A stretch of 64,000 bases of DNA from Erwinia rhapontici (lineage in GTDB: Bacteria > Pseudomonadota > Gammaproteobacteria > Enterobacterales > Enterobacteriaceae). The DNA is taken from the NCBI RefSeq assembly GCF_012271765.1, contig NZ_VRKO01000017.1, positions 1 to 64,000 of the forward strand, written 5' to 3'. This document shows, one piece after another, positions 30,485 through 37,885 of this stretch. How positions within the stretch are numbered: the first letter of the stretch is position 1; each line of letters begins with the position of its first letter. Both the position numbers and the translations under genes were made by a program. The notes beneath the pieces were generated by a model. That model had not been told where the DNA came from and searched no databases. It saw only the letters and a program-made list of their open reading frames with translations.

Positions 30485-31225
30485 ATGAGTGTTTCTGTAA
30501 CCGTGCCGCAATATCGGATCCGCGGGATAACGCTGTCAGGCTTTAGTGATATGGCGCAGTTTGTTGATTACCTCAATCAACAGGGTGAGCTGAAAACCGG
30601 CACGCTGGTAGCGATCAACGCGGAGAAAGTGCTGACCGCAGAAGCCGATGCGGCGGTGTATCAGTTGATTGATGCCGCAGAATACAAATATGCCGATGGC
30701 ATCAGCATCGTGCGCTCTATCCGCAAGAAGTATCCGCAGGCGCAGGTATCGCGCATTGCCGGAGCCGATCTGTGGGAAGCACTGATGGAGCGTGCCGGGC
30801 GTGAGGGAACGCCGGTTTTTCTCATTGGAGGCAAACCGCCGGTTCTTGCGCAGACCATCGATAAGTTGCGTCGCCAGTGGAATGTGAACATTGTCGGATC
30901 GCAGGATGGGTTCTTCACGCCGGACCAGCGCGATGCACTCTTTACGCGCATCCGGGAGAGCGGCGCGAAACTGGTGACGGTGGCGATGGGGTCACCACGG
31001 CAGGAGATTCTGATGCGTGACTGCAAAGCCAGCTACCCGGATGCGCTGTATATGGGCGTGGGCGGCACCTACGACGTGTTTACCGGCCAGGTGAAGCGTG
31101 CGCCTAAGATATGGCAGCGAATGGGCCTTGAGTGGCTGTATCGCCTGATTTCACAGCCTTCACGCCTGAAACGTCAGCTCAGATTGCTGAAATACCTCAA
31201 ATATCACTGGCGCGGCGATCTTTAA
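30485..31225 (+). CDS. wecG: UDP-ManNAcA transferase WecG
   Basis: WecG/TagA/CpsF family (GT26) enzyme that adds ManNAcA to lipid I to give ECA lipid II. The 246 residues equal E. coli WecG. Conserved blocks are [31 protein letters not shown] and [11 protein letters not shown] choose the ATG at 30485, six bases after AAGGA; the in-frame ATG at 30479 directly abuts the ribosome binding site. Last gene of the ECA operon; yifK, next in E. coli, is absent. Confidence 0.95.
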   Translation: MSVSVTVPQYRIRGITLSGFSDMAQFVDYLNQQGELKTGTLVAINAEKVLTAEADAAVYQLIDAAEYKYADGISIVRSIRKKYPQAQVSRIAGADLWEALMERAGREGTPVFLIGGKPPVLAQTIDKLRRQWNVNIVGSQDGFFTPDQRDALFTRIRESGAKLVTVAMGSPRQEILMRDCKASYPDALYMGVGGTYDVFTGQVKRAPKIWQRMGLEWLYRLISQPSRLKRQLRLLKYLKYHWRGDL

Positions 31226-31354
31226 TCAATCAGTCATTGTTGTCACTGAAAGGTCTTTTATGCGATTTAACCGGGTGAAAAGGCCGAAAAACGCTGCTAC
31301 TTTAGACGTAATGCACAAAGCGTAATCAAACGCGTTTTTTTGTGAAAAAAGCAC

Positions 31355-31383
31355 TGGACAGTCAGGGCTCTCCTCCGTAGTAT
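31355..31383 (+). promoter_or_regulatory. Promoter of the Arg-His-Leu-Pro tRNA operon
   Basis: TGGACA at 31355-31360 and TAGTAT at 31378-31383 with an optimal 17-base spacer. The tRNA-Arg gene begins 21 bases later. A strong A/T-rich stretch upstream (31336-31350) may act as an UP element. Confidence 0.75.
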
Positions 31384-31404
31384 GCACATCCGCAACGGCG
31401 CTAC

Positions 31405-31481
<77 letters not shown>

Positions 31482-31565
31482 TTTATTTTGTGCGCATATG
31501 AGCGGCGGTGGTAACATTTACCGCGTTAGTCAGTAGTAGAAAGAAGCAGTAAAGAAGTCAGGTAT

Positions 31566-31642
31566 GGTGGCTATAGCTCAGTTGGTAGAGCCCTGGATTG
31601 TGATTCCAGTTGTCGTGGGTTCGAGTCCCATTAGCCACCCCA
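31566..31642 (+). tRNA. hisR: tRNA-His (GTG)
   Basis: A 77-nt tRNA counting the extra 5' G (G-1) that identifies histidine tRNAs and pairs opposite the discriminator C. The acceptor is GTGGCTA/TAGCCAC; the anticodon loop TTGTGAT gives GTG. Encoded CCA. Confidence 0.97.
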
Positions 31643-31669
31643 GACTTTAAGTACAAGATTTTGTCGTAT

Positions 31670-31756
31670 GCGAAGGTGGCGGAATTGGTAGACGCGCTAG
31701 CTTCAGGTGTTAGTGTCTTAACGGACGTGAGGGTTCAAGTCCCTCTCTTCGCACCA
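31670..31756 (+). tRNA. leuT: tRNA-Leu (CAG)
   Basis: An 87-nt tRNA with the long variable arm of class II tRNAs (TGTCTTAACGGACG). The acceptor is GCGAAGG/CTCTTCGC with encoded CCA; the anticodon loop TTCAGGT gives CAG. Confidence 0.97.
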
Positions 31757-31790
31757 CAAAATCTAAGCAGTAAAGCAGTGCCGTAGTATT

Positions 31791-31867
31791 CGGCGAGTAG
31801 CGCAGCTTGGTAGCGCAACTGGTTTGGGACCAGTGGGTCGGAGGTTCGAATCCTCTCTCGCCGACCA
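31791..31867 (+). tRNA. proM: tRNA-Pro (TGG), copy 1
   Basis: A 77-nt tRNA: acceptor CGGCGAG/CTCGCCG, anticodon loop TTTGGGA with anticodon TGG, T loop TTCGAAT, encoded CCA. It has the position of proM in E. coli. Only this copy has a different upstream flank; the next three lie in exact repeats. Confidence 0.97.
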
Positions 31868-31873
31868 ATTTAG

Positions 31874-31898
31874 AAAACCCTGCTGTGGCGGGGTTTTT
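31874..31898 (+). terminator. Terminator after tRNA-Pro copy 1
   Basis: AACCCTGC, TGTG and GCGGGGTT pair (one G-T pair) and end in five T. The same hairpin stands 170 bases later (32044-32068) and 340 bases later (32214-32238), after tRNA-Pro copies 2 and 3. Confidence 0.7.
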
Positions 31899-31960
31899 GC
31901 TTAAAACCTGAGAGTTTTGAGCGATAAAAAAAAGAAAAGTAGTGGCATTACAGAAGTATT

Positions 31961-32037
31961 CGGCGAGTAGCGCAGCTTGGTAGCGCAACTGGTTTGGGAC
32001 CAGTGGGTCGGAGGTTCGAATCCTCTCTCGCCGACCA
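31961..32037 (+). tRNA. tRNA-Pro (TGG), copy 2
   Basis: Identical to copy 1 across all 77 bases and exactly 170 bases downstream of it. Confidence 0.96.
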
Positions 32038-32130
32038 ATTTAGAAAACCCTGCTGTGGCGGGGTTTTTGCTTAAAACCTGAGAGTTTTGAGCGATAAAAA
32101 AAAGAAAAGTAGTGGCATTACAGAAGTATT

Positions 32131-32207
32131 CGGCGAGTAGCGCAGCTTGGTAGCGCAACTGGTTTGGGACCAGTGGGTCGGAGGTTCGAATCCTCTCTCG
32201 CCGACCA
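32131..32207 (+). tRNA. tRNA-Pro (TGG), copy 3
   Basis: Identical to copies 1 and 2, again at an offset of exactly 170 bases. Confidence 0.96.
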
Positions 32208-32300
32208 ATTTAGAAAACCCTGCTGTGGCGGGGTTTTTGCTTAAAACCTGAGAGTTTTGAGCGATAAAAAAAAGAAAAGTAGTGGCATTACAGAAGTATT

Positions 32301-32377
32301 CGGCGAGTAGCGCAGCTTGGTAGCGCAACTGGTTTGGGACCAGTGGGTCGGAGGTTCGAATCCTCTCTCGCCGACCA
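32301..32377 (+). tRNA. tRNA-Pro (TGG), copy 4
   Basis: Identical to copies 1-3 and 170 bases after copy 3. It differs only in its downstream flank, which leads into the 159-bp repeats instead of the 93-bp spacer. Confidence 0.96.
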
Positions 32378-32852
32378 ATTTAAGAAACCTGCTTGAAAAA
32401 GCAGGTTTTTTTTCGTCTGTACATAATGAGGATGAGAACCTCCGAAGGAGGTTTGAGCCGAGCGAAGCGAGACAACGTTGCTTCAGCAACGGCCCGCAGG
32501 GCGGCTCGAAGAGCCGTAATCCTCTCTCGCCGACCAATTTAAGAAACCTGCTTGAAAAAGCAGGTTTTTTTTCGTCTGTACATAATGAGGATGAGAACCT
32601 CCGAAGGAGGTTTGAGCCGAGCGAAGCGAGACAACGTTGCTTCAGCAACGGCCCGCAGGGCGGCTCGAAGAGCCGTAATCCTCTCTCGCCGACCAATTTA
32701 AGAAACCTGCTTGAAAAAGCAGGTTTTTTTTCGTCTGTACATAATGAGGATGAGAATCTCCGAAGGAGGTTTGAGCCGAGCGAAGCGAGACAACGTTGCT
32801 TCAGCAACGGCCCGCAGGGCGGCTCGAAGAGCCGTAATCCTACTCGCTACCA
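32378..32852 (+). repeat. Three tandem units ending in the tRNA-Pro 3' end
   Basis: Units at 32378-32536 (159 bp), 32537-32695 (159 bp) and 32696-32852 (157 bp). Each has a terminator-like hairpin (AAACCTGC/GCAGGTTT and T-tract), a variable linker, a series of mini-hairpins (ACCTCC-GAA-GGAGGT, CGTTGC-TTCA-GCAACG, GCCC-GCA-GGGC, GGCTC-GAA-GAGCC), and then the last 18-19 bases of tRNA-Pro including CCA. Unit 2 looks identical to unit 1; unit 3 has one C-to-T change near 32757 and a decayed tRNA end. The layout resembles the rtT repeats after tRNA-Tyr in E. coli. Confidence 0.9.
32385..32413 (+). terminator. Terminator after tRNA-Pro copy 4, repeated
   Basis: AAACCTGC, TTGAAAAA and GCAGGTTT followed by a T-tract. 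Copies stand at 32544-32572, 32703-32731 and 32860-32888. The last one closes the whole tRNA array. Confidence 0.85.
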
Positions 32853-32903
32853 ATTTAAGAAACCTGCTTGAAAAAGCAGGTTTTTTTTCGTCTTTTATTT
32901 CGT

Positions 32904-33488
32904 TTACACCAGCCCCATTTTCCTTCCCAGCTCGCTCACATTTTGCAGTTCAGCGCTTAGCGCATCTCCGGGCATTTGTAACAACAGTTCAGAGGTCAGC
33001 ACCTCCGCACCACAGAAATCGAAAATCCCGTGATCGATCTGCGTTCTCATGGCGGCAAAGTAACCGTGACGGGCGTAAGTACGCATATCGCCCGCGCCAA
33101 TGGCGACCAGATGCACCTTAAGGTGTTGCAGTTTTTTTACCAGGCGGCCATCGTCATCGGCGTCATAAGCCCAGCCTTGAGTAAATACGCGGTCAATCCA
33201 GCCTTTTAGCTGTGCAGGCATCGACCACCAGTAAATCGGATAAACCAGTACAAGGGTGTCCGCGCGGTCGATCCTGGCGTGTTGCGCAACGATCTCCTCT
33301 GTTACCGATCCCTGCTGGCGGAACGCGGCTACATCATCGGCGGTAAAACGCGGGTCAAATCCTTCGGCGGCAAGATCGGCGATCTCAATGCTGCCACCTG
33401 TTGACTCGATGCCCTCTGCGAGTTGTCTGGCGACGAGATGTGTCAATGACTGGCGATCGGGATGAGAAACGACAATAAGGGTATGCAT
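32904..33488 (-). CDS. NAD(P)H-dependent flavodoxin-fold oxidoreductase
   Basis: A 194-residue protein of the NAD(P)H quinone oxidoreductase / MdaB-KefF-like family with flavodoxin fold; these enzymes bind FMN or FAD and reduce quinones or other electrophiles by two electrons in the cytoplasm. Visible are the N-terminal flavin phosphate loop VSHPDRQSLTHLVARQL and the signature LVLVYPIYWWSMPAQLKGWIDRVFTQG. GGAGGCTGCTC stands before the ATG. It is divergent from a TetR-family gene, with an operator-like dyad between them, so it is probably that regulator's target. The exact substrate cannot be told. Confidence 0.85.
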   Translation of the reverse strand: MHTLIVVSHPDRQSLTHLVARQLAEGIESTGGSIEIADLAAEGFDPRFTADDVAAFRQQGSVTEEIVAQHARIDRADTLVLVYPIYWWSMPAQLKGWIDRVFTQGWAYDADDDGRLVKKLQHLKVHLVAIGAGDMRTYARHGYFAAMRTQIDHGIFDFCGAEVLTSELLLQMPGDALSAELQNVSELGRKMGLV

Positions 33489-33509
33489 GAGCAGCCTCCG
33501 GCTTGCAGG

Positions 33510-33539
33510 TTGAACTGAGAAAAGTTACGCTAATATACT
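33510..33539 (+). promoter_or_regulatory. Candidate promoter of the tetR-family gene
   Basis: TTGAAC at 33510-33515 and TATACT at 33534-33539 with an 18-base spacer. The predicted start falls inside the dyad at 33541-33560, as expected for an autorepressed gene. Confidence 0.55.
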
Positions 33540-33540
33540 A

Positions 33541-33560
33541 TTGGTAAGTTACCTTTGGTA
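33541..33560. promoter_or_regulatory. Candidate operator of the TetR-family regulator
   Basis: GGTAA-G-TTACC is a perfect inverted repeat, flanked by two direct copies of TTGGTA at 33541 and 33555. It lies between the divergent oxidoreductase and regulator genes, just before the regulator start at 33568. Confidence 0.5.
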
Positions 33561-33567
33561 TATAAGC

Positions 33568-34179
33568 ATGTCAACGGACAAAAACTCTTCACCGCTGCCC
33601 CGGCGACGTTTATCGCGTGAGGCGCGTTACCAGCAGCTCATTGAAGCTGCATGGCAGCTCATTCGTACCGAGGGAACGGAGGCGTTAACGCTGGGCCGAC
33701 TGGCCGAGCAGTCAGACGTCACTAAGCCCGTGGTGTATGATCATTTCGGCACACGTTCAGGCCTGTTTGCGGTGCTCTATCAGGAGTTCGATGCCCGCCA
33801 AAATGCGCTGTTTGATGCGGCATTAGCGCAAAGTGAAGCCACTTTGTCGGCCAGGGCGCAGGTGATGGCAGAATCTTATGTGAATTGTGTTCAGAAACAG
33901 GGACGGGAGATACCGGGCATTATTGCTGCGCTGGTCGGCTCACCCGAGCTTGAGCAGATCAAGCGGGCCTACGAAGTGGCCTTTATCGAGAAGTGTCGCG
34001 AAACGCTGACGCCTTTTACCGGGGGTAAAGCATTATCGAACGCCGGTTTGTGGGCCATGTTGGGGGCTGCGGAAGCGGTGGCTTACGCATCCACCCGTCA
34101 TGAAATCACCGAACAACAGGCGCGGGATGAGTTGTACGCGGTGATTATGGCACTGGTCGAACGCAGCGTAAGAACATAA
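33568..34179 (+). CDS. TetR/AcrR-family transcriptional regulator
   Basis: A 203-residue one-component repressor. The N-terminal TetR helix-turn-helix covers about residues 15-65 (RYQQLIEAAWQLIRTEGTEA, then LTLGRLAEQSDVTKPVVYDHF), and the rest is an all-helical ligand-binding/dimer domain without recognisable specificity. The ATG at 33568 gives MSTDKNSS; a TTG nine codons upstream lies in the putative operator. It is divergent from the oxidoreductase gene and probably controls it together with itself. Confidence 0.85.
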   Translation: MSTDKNSSPLPRRRLSREARYQQLIEAAWQLIRTEGTEALTLGRLAEQSDVTKPVVYDHFGTRSGLFAVLYQEFDARQNALFDAALAQSEATLSARAQVMAESYVNCVQKQGREIPGIIAALVGSPELEQIKRAYEVAFIEKCRETLTPFTGGKALSNAGLWAMLGAAEAVAYASTRHEITEQQARDELYAVIMALVERSVRT

Positions 34180-34187
34180 TATCCGTT

Positions 34188-34205
34188 TGTCGCTACATTG
34201 AGACA
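34188..34205 (+). promoter_or_regulatory. GlrR-type site 1 (TGTC-N10-GACA)
   Basis: TGTC, ten bases and GACA: a perfect copy of the activator-binding sequence that GlrR recognises upstream of glmY and glmZ in enterobacteria. It lies 230 bases before the glmZ start. Confidence 0.65.
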
Positions 34206-34250
34206 TATAACGCTATGTTTAATAAGGTGTTTACTTAAGTATGCGCTGCC

Positions 34251-34268
34251 TGTCTCTAAATGGAGACG
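34251..34268 (+). promoter_or_regulatory. GlrR-type site 2 (TGTC-N10-GACG)
   Basis: TGTC, ten bases and GACG, one mismatch from the GlrR consensus, 63 bases after site 1. Confidence 0.55.
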
Positions 34269-34283
34269 CACCTCGGGCAATCG

Positions 34284-34301
34284 TGTCGGCTTGAGGTGAC
34301 A
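34284..34301 (+). promoter_or_regulatory. GlrR-type site 3 (TGTC-N10-GACA)
   Basis: A perfect TGTC-N10-GACA, 33 bases after site 2 and about 117 bases before the glmZ start. Confidence 0.65.
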
Positions 34302-34390
34302 TCAGAGAAGGGCAGTAAAGTCGGCTAAGCATGAATTAATATGTTAACTATCAGTGAGATATTAAATTCATGGTGAATGAATTTCTATTC

Positions 34391-34405
34391 TGGCACGCGC
34401 TGTGC
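34391..34405 (+). promoter_or_regulatory. Sigma-54 promoter of glmZ
   Basis: TGGCAC-GCGCT-GTGC matches the sigma-54 consensus apart from one position in the -12 box. GC at 34404-34405 lies 13 bases before the glmZ start at 34418, as expected. With three GlrR sites upstream, glmZ is very likely activated by GlrR and sigma-54. Confidence 0.75.
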
Positions 34406-34417
34406 AAGAATACCCTC

Positions 34418-34623
34418 GTAGATGCTCATTCCACCTCTTATGTTTGCAGATGCTTCATAAACCTGGGAATGACGCAGAGCCATTTTACGGTACCTGTTGT
34501 CCAGCCAGCCAATATCGCTAACGCCTTATTGGATCTATCGGGCAATACGTTGAGTCAGGTACCAATCGGTTGTCTTAACCGACCTGAAAATTTGCACCTG
34601 TCCCCGGACAGGTGTTTTTTTTT
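34418..34623 (+). ncRNA. glmZ: Small regulatory RNA GlmZ
   Basis: GlmZ is an Hfq-bound RNA that activates translation of glmS (glucosamine-6-phosphate synthase); RapZ and RNase E destroy it when amino sugars suffice. The 5' end GTAGATGCTCATTCC and the following CTCTTATGTT are as in E. coli GlmZ, as is the internal block GAATGACGCAGAGCC; a segment ACGTTGAGT is also shared. The 3' end is a terminator (CACCTGTCC/GGACAGGTG then T9). The length of 206 bases is that of E. coli GlmZ (about 207). Its place before hemY also agrees. An 86-codon open frame over it (34370-34630) is not a gene. Confidence 0.95.
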
Positions 34624-34682
34624 GCCCTGATGCCCGTCATCTTTCGTGCCGCAGATGCGTTGGCTGCGCAGTTACAGGCATA

Positions 34683-34707
34683 AAAAAGCCGGGCATTGCC
34701 CGGCTTT
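34683..34707 (-). terminator. hemCDXY operon terminator
   Basis: Read on the minus strand, AAAGCCGGGCAATGCCCGGC forms a stem followed by six T. It lies 23 bases after the hemY stop. Confidence 0.88.
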
Positions 34708-34729
34708 CATGTCTTTTTGCAGATGCAGA

Positions 34730-35923
34730 TTAAGAATTATTTTTCAGCGTCAGCAGTAAACCATCACGACGCATGGTGGCCGCTTCTTCCGGCTTGTGCT
34801 GACGATCCAGCGTATCAGCCAGCCAGGCGTAGTCGAAAGCATCAGGGCGCTGTTGCAGCGCTGCACGGAAGGACTCGGCAGCCTGTTCCCATTCACCGTG
34901 CTGCATCAGCAGTTGACCCAGCGTACTGTGCAACAACGGTGTTGCACCATGCTGCTTGATCTGCTGACGAAGCGCTTTCTCCAACTGCTCCGGGTTACCG
35001 GTTTTCAGTCGTGGCATCAATAATACCAGGCGCTCATCGTACTGACGCTTCAGGCCATCCAACACGATTTGCTGTGCGGTGTCGTGGTCATTACAGACGA
35101 TAAGATGGTCTGCCATAGCCACCTGTAGAGCGGGATCATGGCGTGTTTTACGGCTCTGGTTCTGCCACCAACGCTTCAGACCATCACTGCCCTGATCGGC
35201 CATGGCCTGGCTCATCAGGCCCAGCCATGCCTGCTGTTGCAAATCGAGGCGATGTGCTTCATCACCCAACTGAATCTTCTCCATGGCAGGGAGAATATCC
35301 AGCAATGCACCCCAGGCATGGGTACGCAGATAAGCCTGCTCAGCCAGACGCAGGACTTCAGGGTGGCGTGGCGCAATCTCCAGCAGACGATCAATACCGT
35401 GGCGTGCGGCGTGATCTTCATTACGTGCCAGTTGGATACGTACACGCGTGATCTCTACCGGCAGCGGGTCACCGTTATTTAATTCGGTAGCACGTTCCAG
35501 ATGCTGATTGGCACGTATCTCGTCACCACGTTGTTGTGCGGCTTCGGCGGCCAGCAGATAGTTAACCATCGGTTGTTCAGCGTGGTCGGCATTACGTGAC
35601 AGCAGTTTTTCAACCTGCTGGTAATCACCCTCCGCCAGTTTGATCAACGCAGCATTGGTATGTTTATGTGCACTGCGGCGTTTGCGGCCGCTAAACCAGC
35701 CGCGGGTGCGTGCCCCCGTACGGAAGAGACGGCGGAGCAGCCATTCGATAGCCAAAATCACTATCAGCGTCAGGATCAGCATGATCACCAGTGCAGTCAC
35801 ACTGGTTTTAATATCCCAGTTGTCGGTCTGGATCAGTACAAAGCCCTGATGACCCGCAATCACGGGACCCAGCACAATACCGGCGATTAGCAGCAGGAAC
35901 AGCAGAAGTACTTTCAACATCAT
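34730..35923 (-). CDS. hemY: Heme biosynthesis-associated TPR protein HemY
   Basis: Inner-membrane protein of 397 residues (E. coli 398) with two N-terminal membrane helices ([20 protein letters not shown] and SVTALVIMLILTLIVILAIE), an Arg-rich loop and a long TPR-like helical domain. It is always found with hemX downstream of hemCD, but its part in tetrapyrrole synthesis is not settled. Two adjacent ATGs (35923, 35920) follow GGGAGAAT; the second matches the E. coli start. The hemX stop overlaps the first ATG. Confidence 0.95.
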   Translation of the reverse strand: MMLKVLLLFLLLIAGIVLGPVIAGHQGFVLIQTDNWDIKTSVTALVIMLILTLIVILAIEWLLRRLFRTGARTRGWFSGRKRRSAHKHTNAALIKLAEGDYQQVEKLLSRNADHAEQPMVNYLLAAEAAQQRGDEIRANQHLERATELNNGDPLPVEITRVRIQLARNEDHAARHGIDRLLEIAPRHPEVLRLAEQAYLRTHAWGALLDILPAMEKIQLGDEAHRLDLQQQAWLGLMSQAMADQGSDGLKRWWQNQSRKTRHDPALQVAMADHLIVCNDHDTAQQIVLDGLKRQYDERLVLLMPRLKTGNPEQLEKALRQQIKQHGATPLLHSTLGQLLMQHGEWEQAAESFRAALQQRPDAFDYAWLADTLDRQHKPEEAATMRRDGLLLTLKNNS

Positions 35924-37062
35924 TATTCTCCCTGCTGCTGAGATGAAGCGGATGGTGCGGCTGGCTGTGCCAGCAGATTACGCACGCGTGTCTCCATCAA
36001 TTTATCCAGCAGTGGCTGACTTTGCAGAGCTTCCGGAACATCCATTGATACGCTCTGCTGGCTCAGCTCATCCAACTGGCTAAGGAAGGCTTTTGTATTC
36101 GGATCGTTGCTGTCAAACCAGGCACGTGTCCAGGCGGAAACCGTGTCGATAGACTGTTTGAAGATTTCATCTTGATGACGCGGTACTGCCTGAGCCGCAA
36201 TGAGCAGGCGTGAACGGATATTTTCACGTAAATAAATATCCTGATCCGGGGCCATCAGTGGCTCTGCGGTTGCGTCACGACGACGGATGGTGATGAAATC
36301 GTCCATAAAGTTATGCCAGCTCTTGACCAGATTCTGACGCCATTCACGCAGCGAAGAGGAAAGCTCATTGCTGTCGGCATCCATTGGCTCATTATCACTG
36401 TCATTATCGGCGATGCGCAGATTATCAACATCGTTAGATAATTGGTTTAATTTGAGGATCACGCCATCGTAGTCGACCTGGCTGAGAGCGGACAGGGTAC
36501 TGATGTCATGCGTGAGCGCGCGGCGGGCATCGATCAGGCTCGGATCGTTCATGTCGGCCAGGCTGGCATCCGCACTTTTCAGCAGCGCTGCTGCGGTGGT
36601 GACGTCCTGATCGCTCCACAGCTTACGTCCGGCCATTTTGACCAGGTAATCAGCCTGCGCCAGCATCCATGTCTGGGCATCGCTGCCTGAGATGGTGGCG
36701 ACTTTTTGTTTCAGCTCATCCAACTGTTGGCTGGTGGCTGCCTGCTGCTGACGGGCGGTATCCAGTGCGCTGGTTTGCGTTGCCAACTGCTGTTCCAGTG
36801 ACTTTTTGTCACTGAGCGCTGACTGTTGCAGGTCGGATAGCTGTAAGGCAAGCGCCTGACTGGCGGCGGCCTGCTGCTGTATTTGATGGTTTCCATACAG
36901 AGAGAGACCCGCACCCACAGCCAGTGCAATCGCGATGGCGACAGCACCCAGCACTACACCGCTGTTTTTCACTTTACGTGGTGATTGTGATTCAGATGTT
37001 GAGTTATCAACCGCTGGGGTAGTCTCTTCAACCATGGCGGAGGAATCTTTGTGTTCCGTCAT
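35923..37062 (-). CDS. hemX: HemX-type membrane protein
   Basis: Protein of 379 residues (E. coli 393) with a short cytoplasmic N terminus rich in Ser and acidic residues, one membrane helix (about residues 35-55, [20 protein letters not shown]) and a periplasmic coiled-coil part rich in Gln and Ala ([20 protein letters not shown]). It was named as a uroporphyrinogen-III methyltransferase, but lacks the SAM-binding motifs of that family. Third gene of hemCDXY. Confidence 0.93.
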   Translation of the reverse strand: MTEHKDSSAMVEETTPAVDNSTSESQSPRKVKNSGVVLGAVAIAIALAVGAGLSLYGNHQIQQQAAASQALALQLSDLQQSALSDKKSLEQQLATQTSALDTARQQQAATSQQLDELKQKVATISGSDAQTWMLAQADYLVKMAGRKLWSDQDVTTAAALLKSADASLADMNDPSLIDARRALTHDISTLSALSQVDYDGVILKLNQLSNDVDNLRIADNDSDNEPMDADSNELSSSLREWRQNLVKSWHNFMDDFITIRRRDATAEPLMAPDQDIYLRENIRSRLLIAAQAVPRHQDEIFKQSIDTVSAWTRAWFDSNDPNTKAFLSQLDELSQQSVSMDVPEALQSQPLLDKLMETRVRNLLAQPAAPSASSQQQGE

Positions 37063-37141
37063 AATGGCTCATCCCATATTTAAGTGTGTTTTATACCTTA
37101 GCATTGACGTTTCATTGCTCGCGCAATATCCGTACGACCTT

Positions 37142-37885
37142 TTAAAGGTATAGCGCGCGCAATAGCGCGTCATTATCGGCACCCCCGGCGACACAAATGT
37201 TCGCCCAGCCCAGTTCCCGGGCCAGAGTAGCCAAACGTTCACTGACGACAACCAGCCGGCAGTGCAGGAGCCATTCATCCCGATCAACATCGGGGAACAG
37301 CTGGTAAAGCTGTTGCAGCATTTCACCACTGGTCACGACCAGGGTATCAATGCCGCAATTACGCCAGCGTCGGCCTTCTTCCGCTCCGTGATAAGGCTTT
37401 TCACAACGCTGGTAGCACTCAATGAACTCTACCTGAGCGCCACGGGCAAGCAAAGTTTCTGCCAGTAATTCCCGACCACCGTTGCCGCGCAGAATAAGGG
37501 CGCGTTTGCCGACCACCGCTTGCAGGGCCGGAAGCTGGATCAGTACTTCGCTGATTTCCTGCTCGTGAGGCCAGACAACGTTATGGCCACTGACCGCATG
37601 CAGTGCCAGCGCTGTCGTGCGGCCTATAGCATAATAGTTCAGGTTGGCAGGCCATGTAGTTCCAGTAGCAGAGAGTGCGGGCTGGGCATAATGGATAGCG
37701 TGTTGTGACAAGATAAAGACCAGATCGCCTGCCGCCAGCGATCGAAGTCGCCCGGGCAGGGTATCCAGCTGGGTTCCCGGCGTAAACTCAATCAACGGGA
37801 ATGCCCAGGCCACCTGACCACGCGTGCGCAGACGGCTGACCAGCTCGTCGGCGGCCGGTGATGGGCGGGTGACCAGAATCGTCAT
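37142..37885 (-). CDS. hemD: Uroporphyrinogen-III synthase
   Basis: Cyclises hydroxymethylbilane to uroporphyrinogen III with inversion of ring D, the branch point to heme, siroheme and cobalamin. The 247 residues (E. coli 246) show the two-lobed family pattern with weak sequence conservation ([32 protein letters not shown]). It overlaps hemC by four bases, coupling the two enzymes whose unstable intermediate is passed on. Confidence 0.95.
   Translation of the reverse strand: MTILVTRPSPAADELVSRLRTRGQVAWAFPLIEFTPGTQLDTLPGRLRSLAAGDLVFILSQHAIHYAQPALSATGTTWPANLNYYAIGRTTALALHAVSGHNVVWPHEQEISEVLIQLPALQAVVGKRALILRGNGGRELLAETLLARGAQVEFIECYQRCEKPYHGAEEGRRWRNCGIDTLVVTSGEMLQQLYQLFPDVDRDEWLLHCRLVVVSERLATLARELGWANICVAGGADNDALLRALYL

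Larger units (their letters stand above)
31791..32300 (+). repeat. Tandem array of 170-bp units carrying tRNA-Pro
   Basis: Three consecutive 170-bp units, each made of a 77-base tRNA-Pro and a 93-base spacer, start at 31791, 31961 and 32131; a fourth tRNA follows. The spacers appear identical, so the expansion is recent or kept uniform by recombination. Each spacer has a terminator hairpin (AACCCTGC/GCGGGGTT then T5) and a purine-rich A-tract, but no convincing promoter. Confidence 0.93.

Noticed and set aside
31791..32852. Tandem repeats considered as a CRISPR array
   Set aside because: The spacers are as conserved as the repeats, the units are 157-170 bp long and contain tRNA sequence, and no cas genes are near.
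32241..32871. Long repetitive open frames on both strands through the 159-bp units (188 and 184 codons), which look like a repeat protein
   Set aside because: The unit length 159 is a multiple of three, so any stop-free frame stays open. The bases are explained by terminators, hairpins and tRNA ends; there is no ribosome binding site or family similarity.
34370..34630. An 86-codon open frame between the TetR gene and hemY
   Set aside because: It overlaps the glmZ RNA fully, runs through its terminator and has no ribosome binding site.
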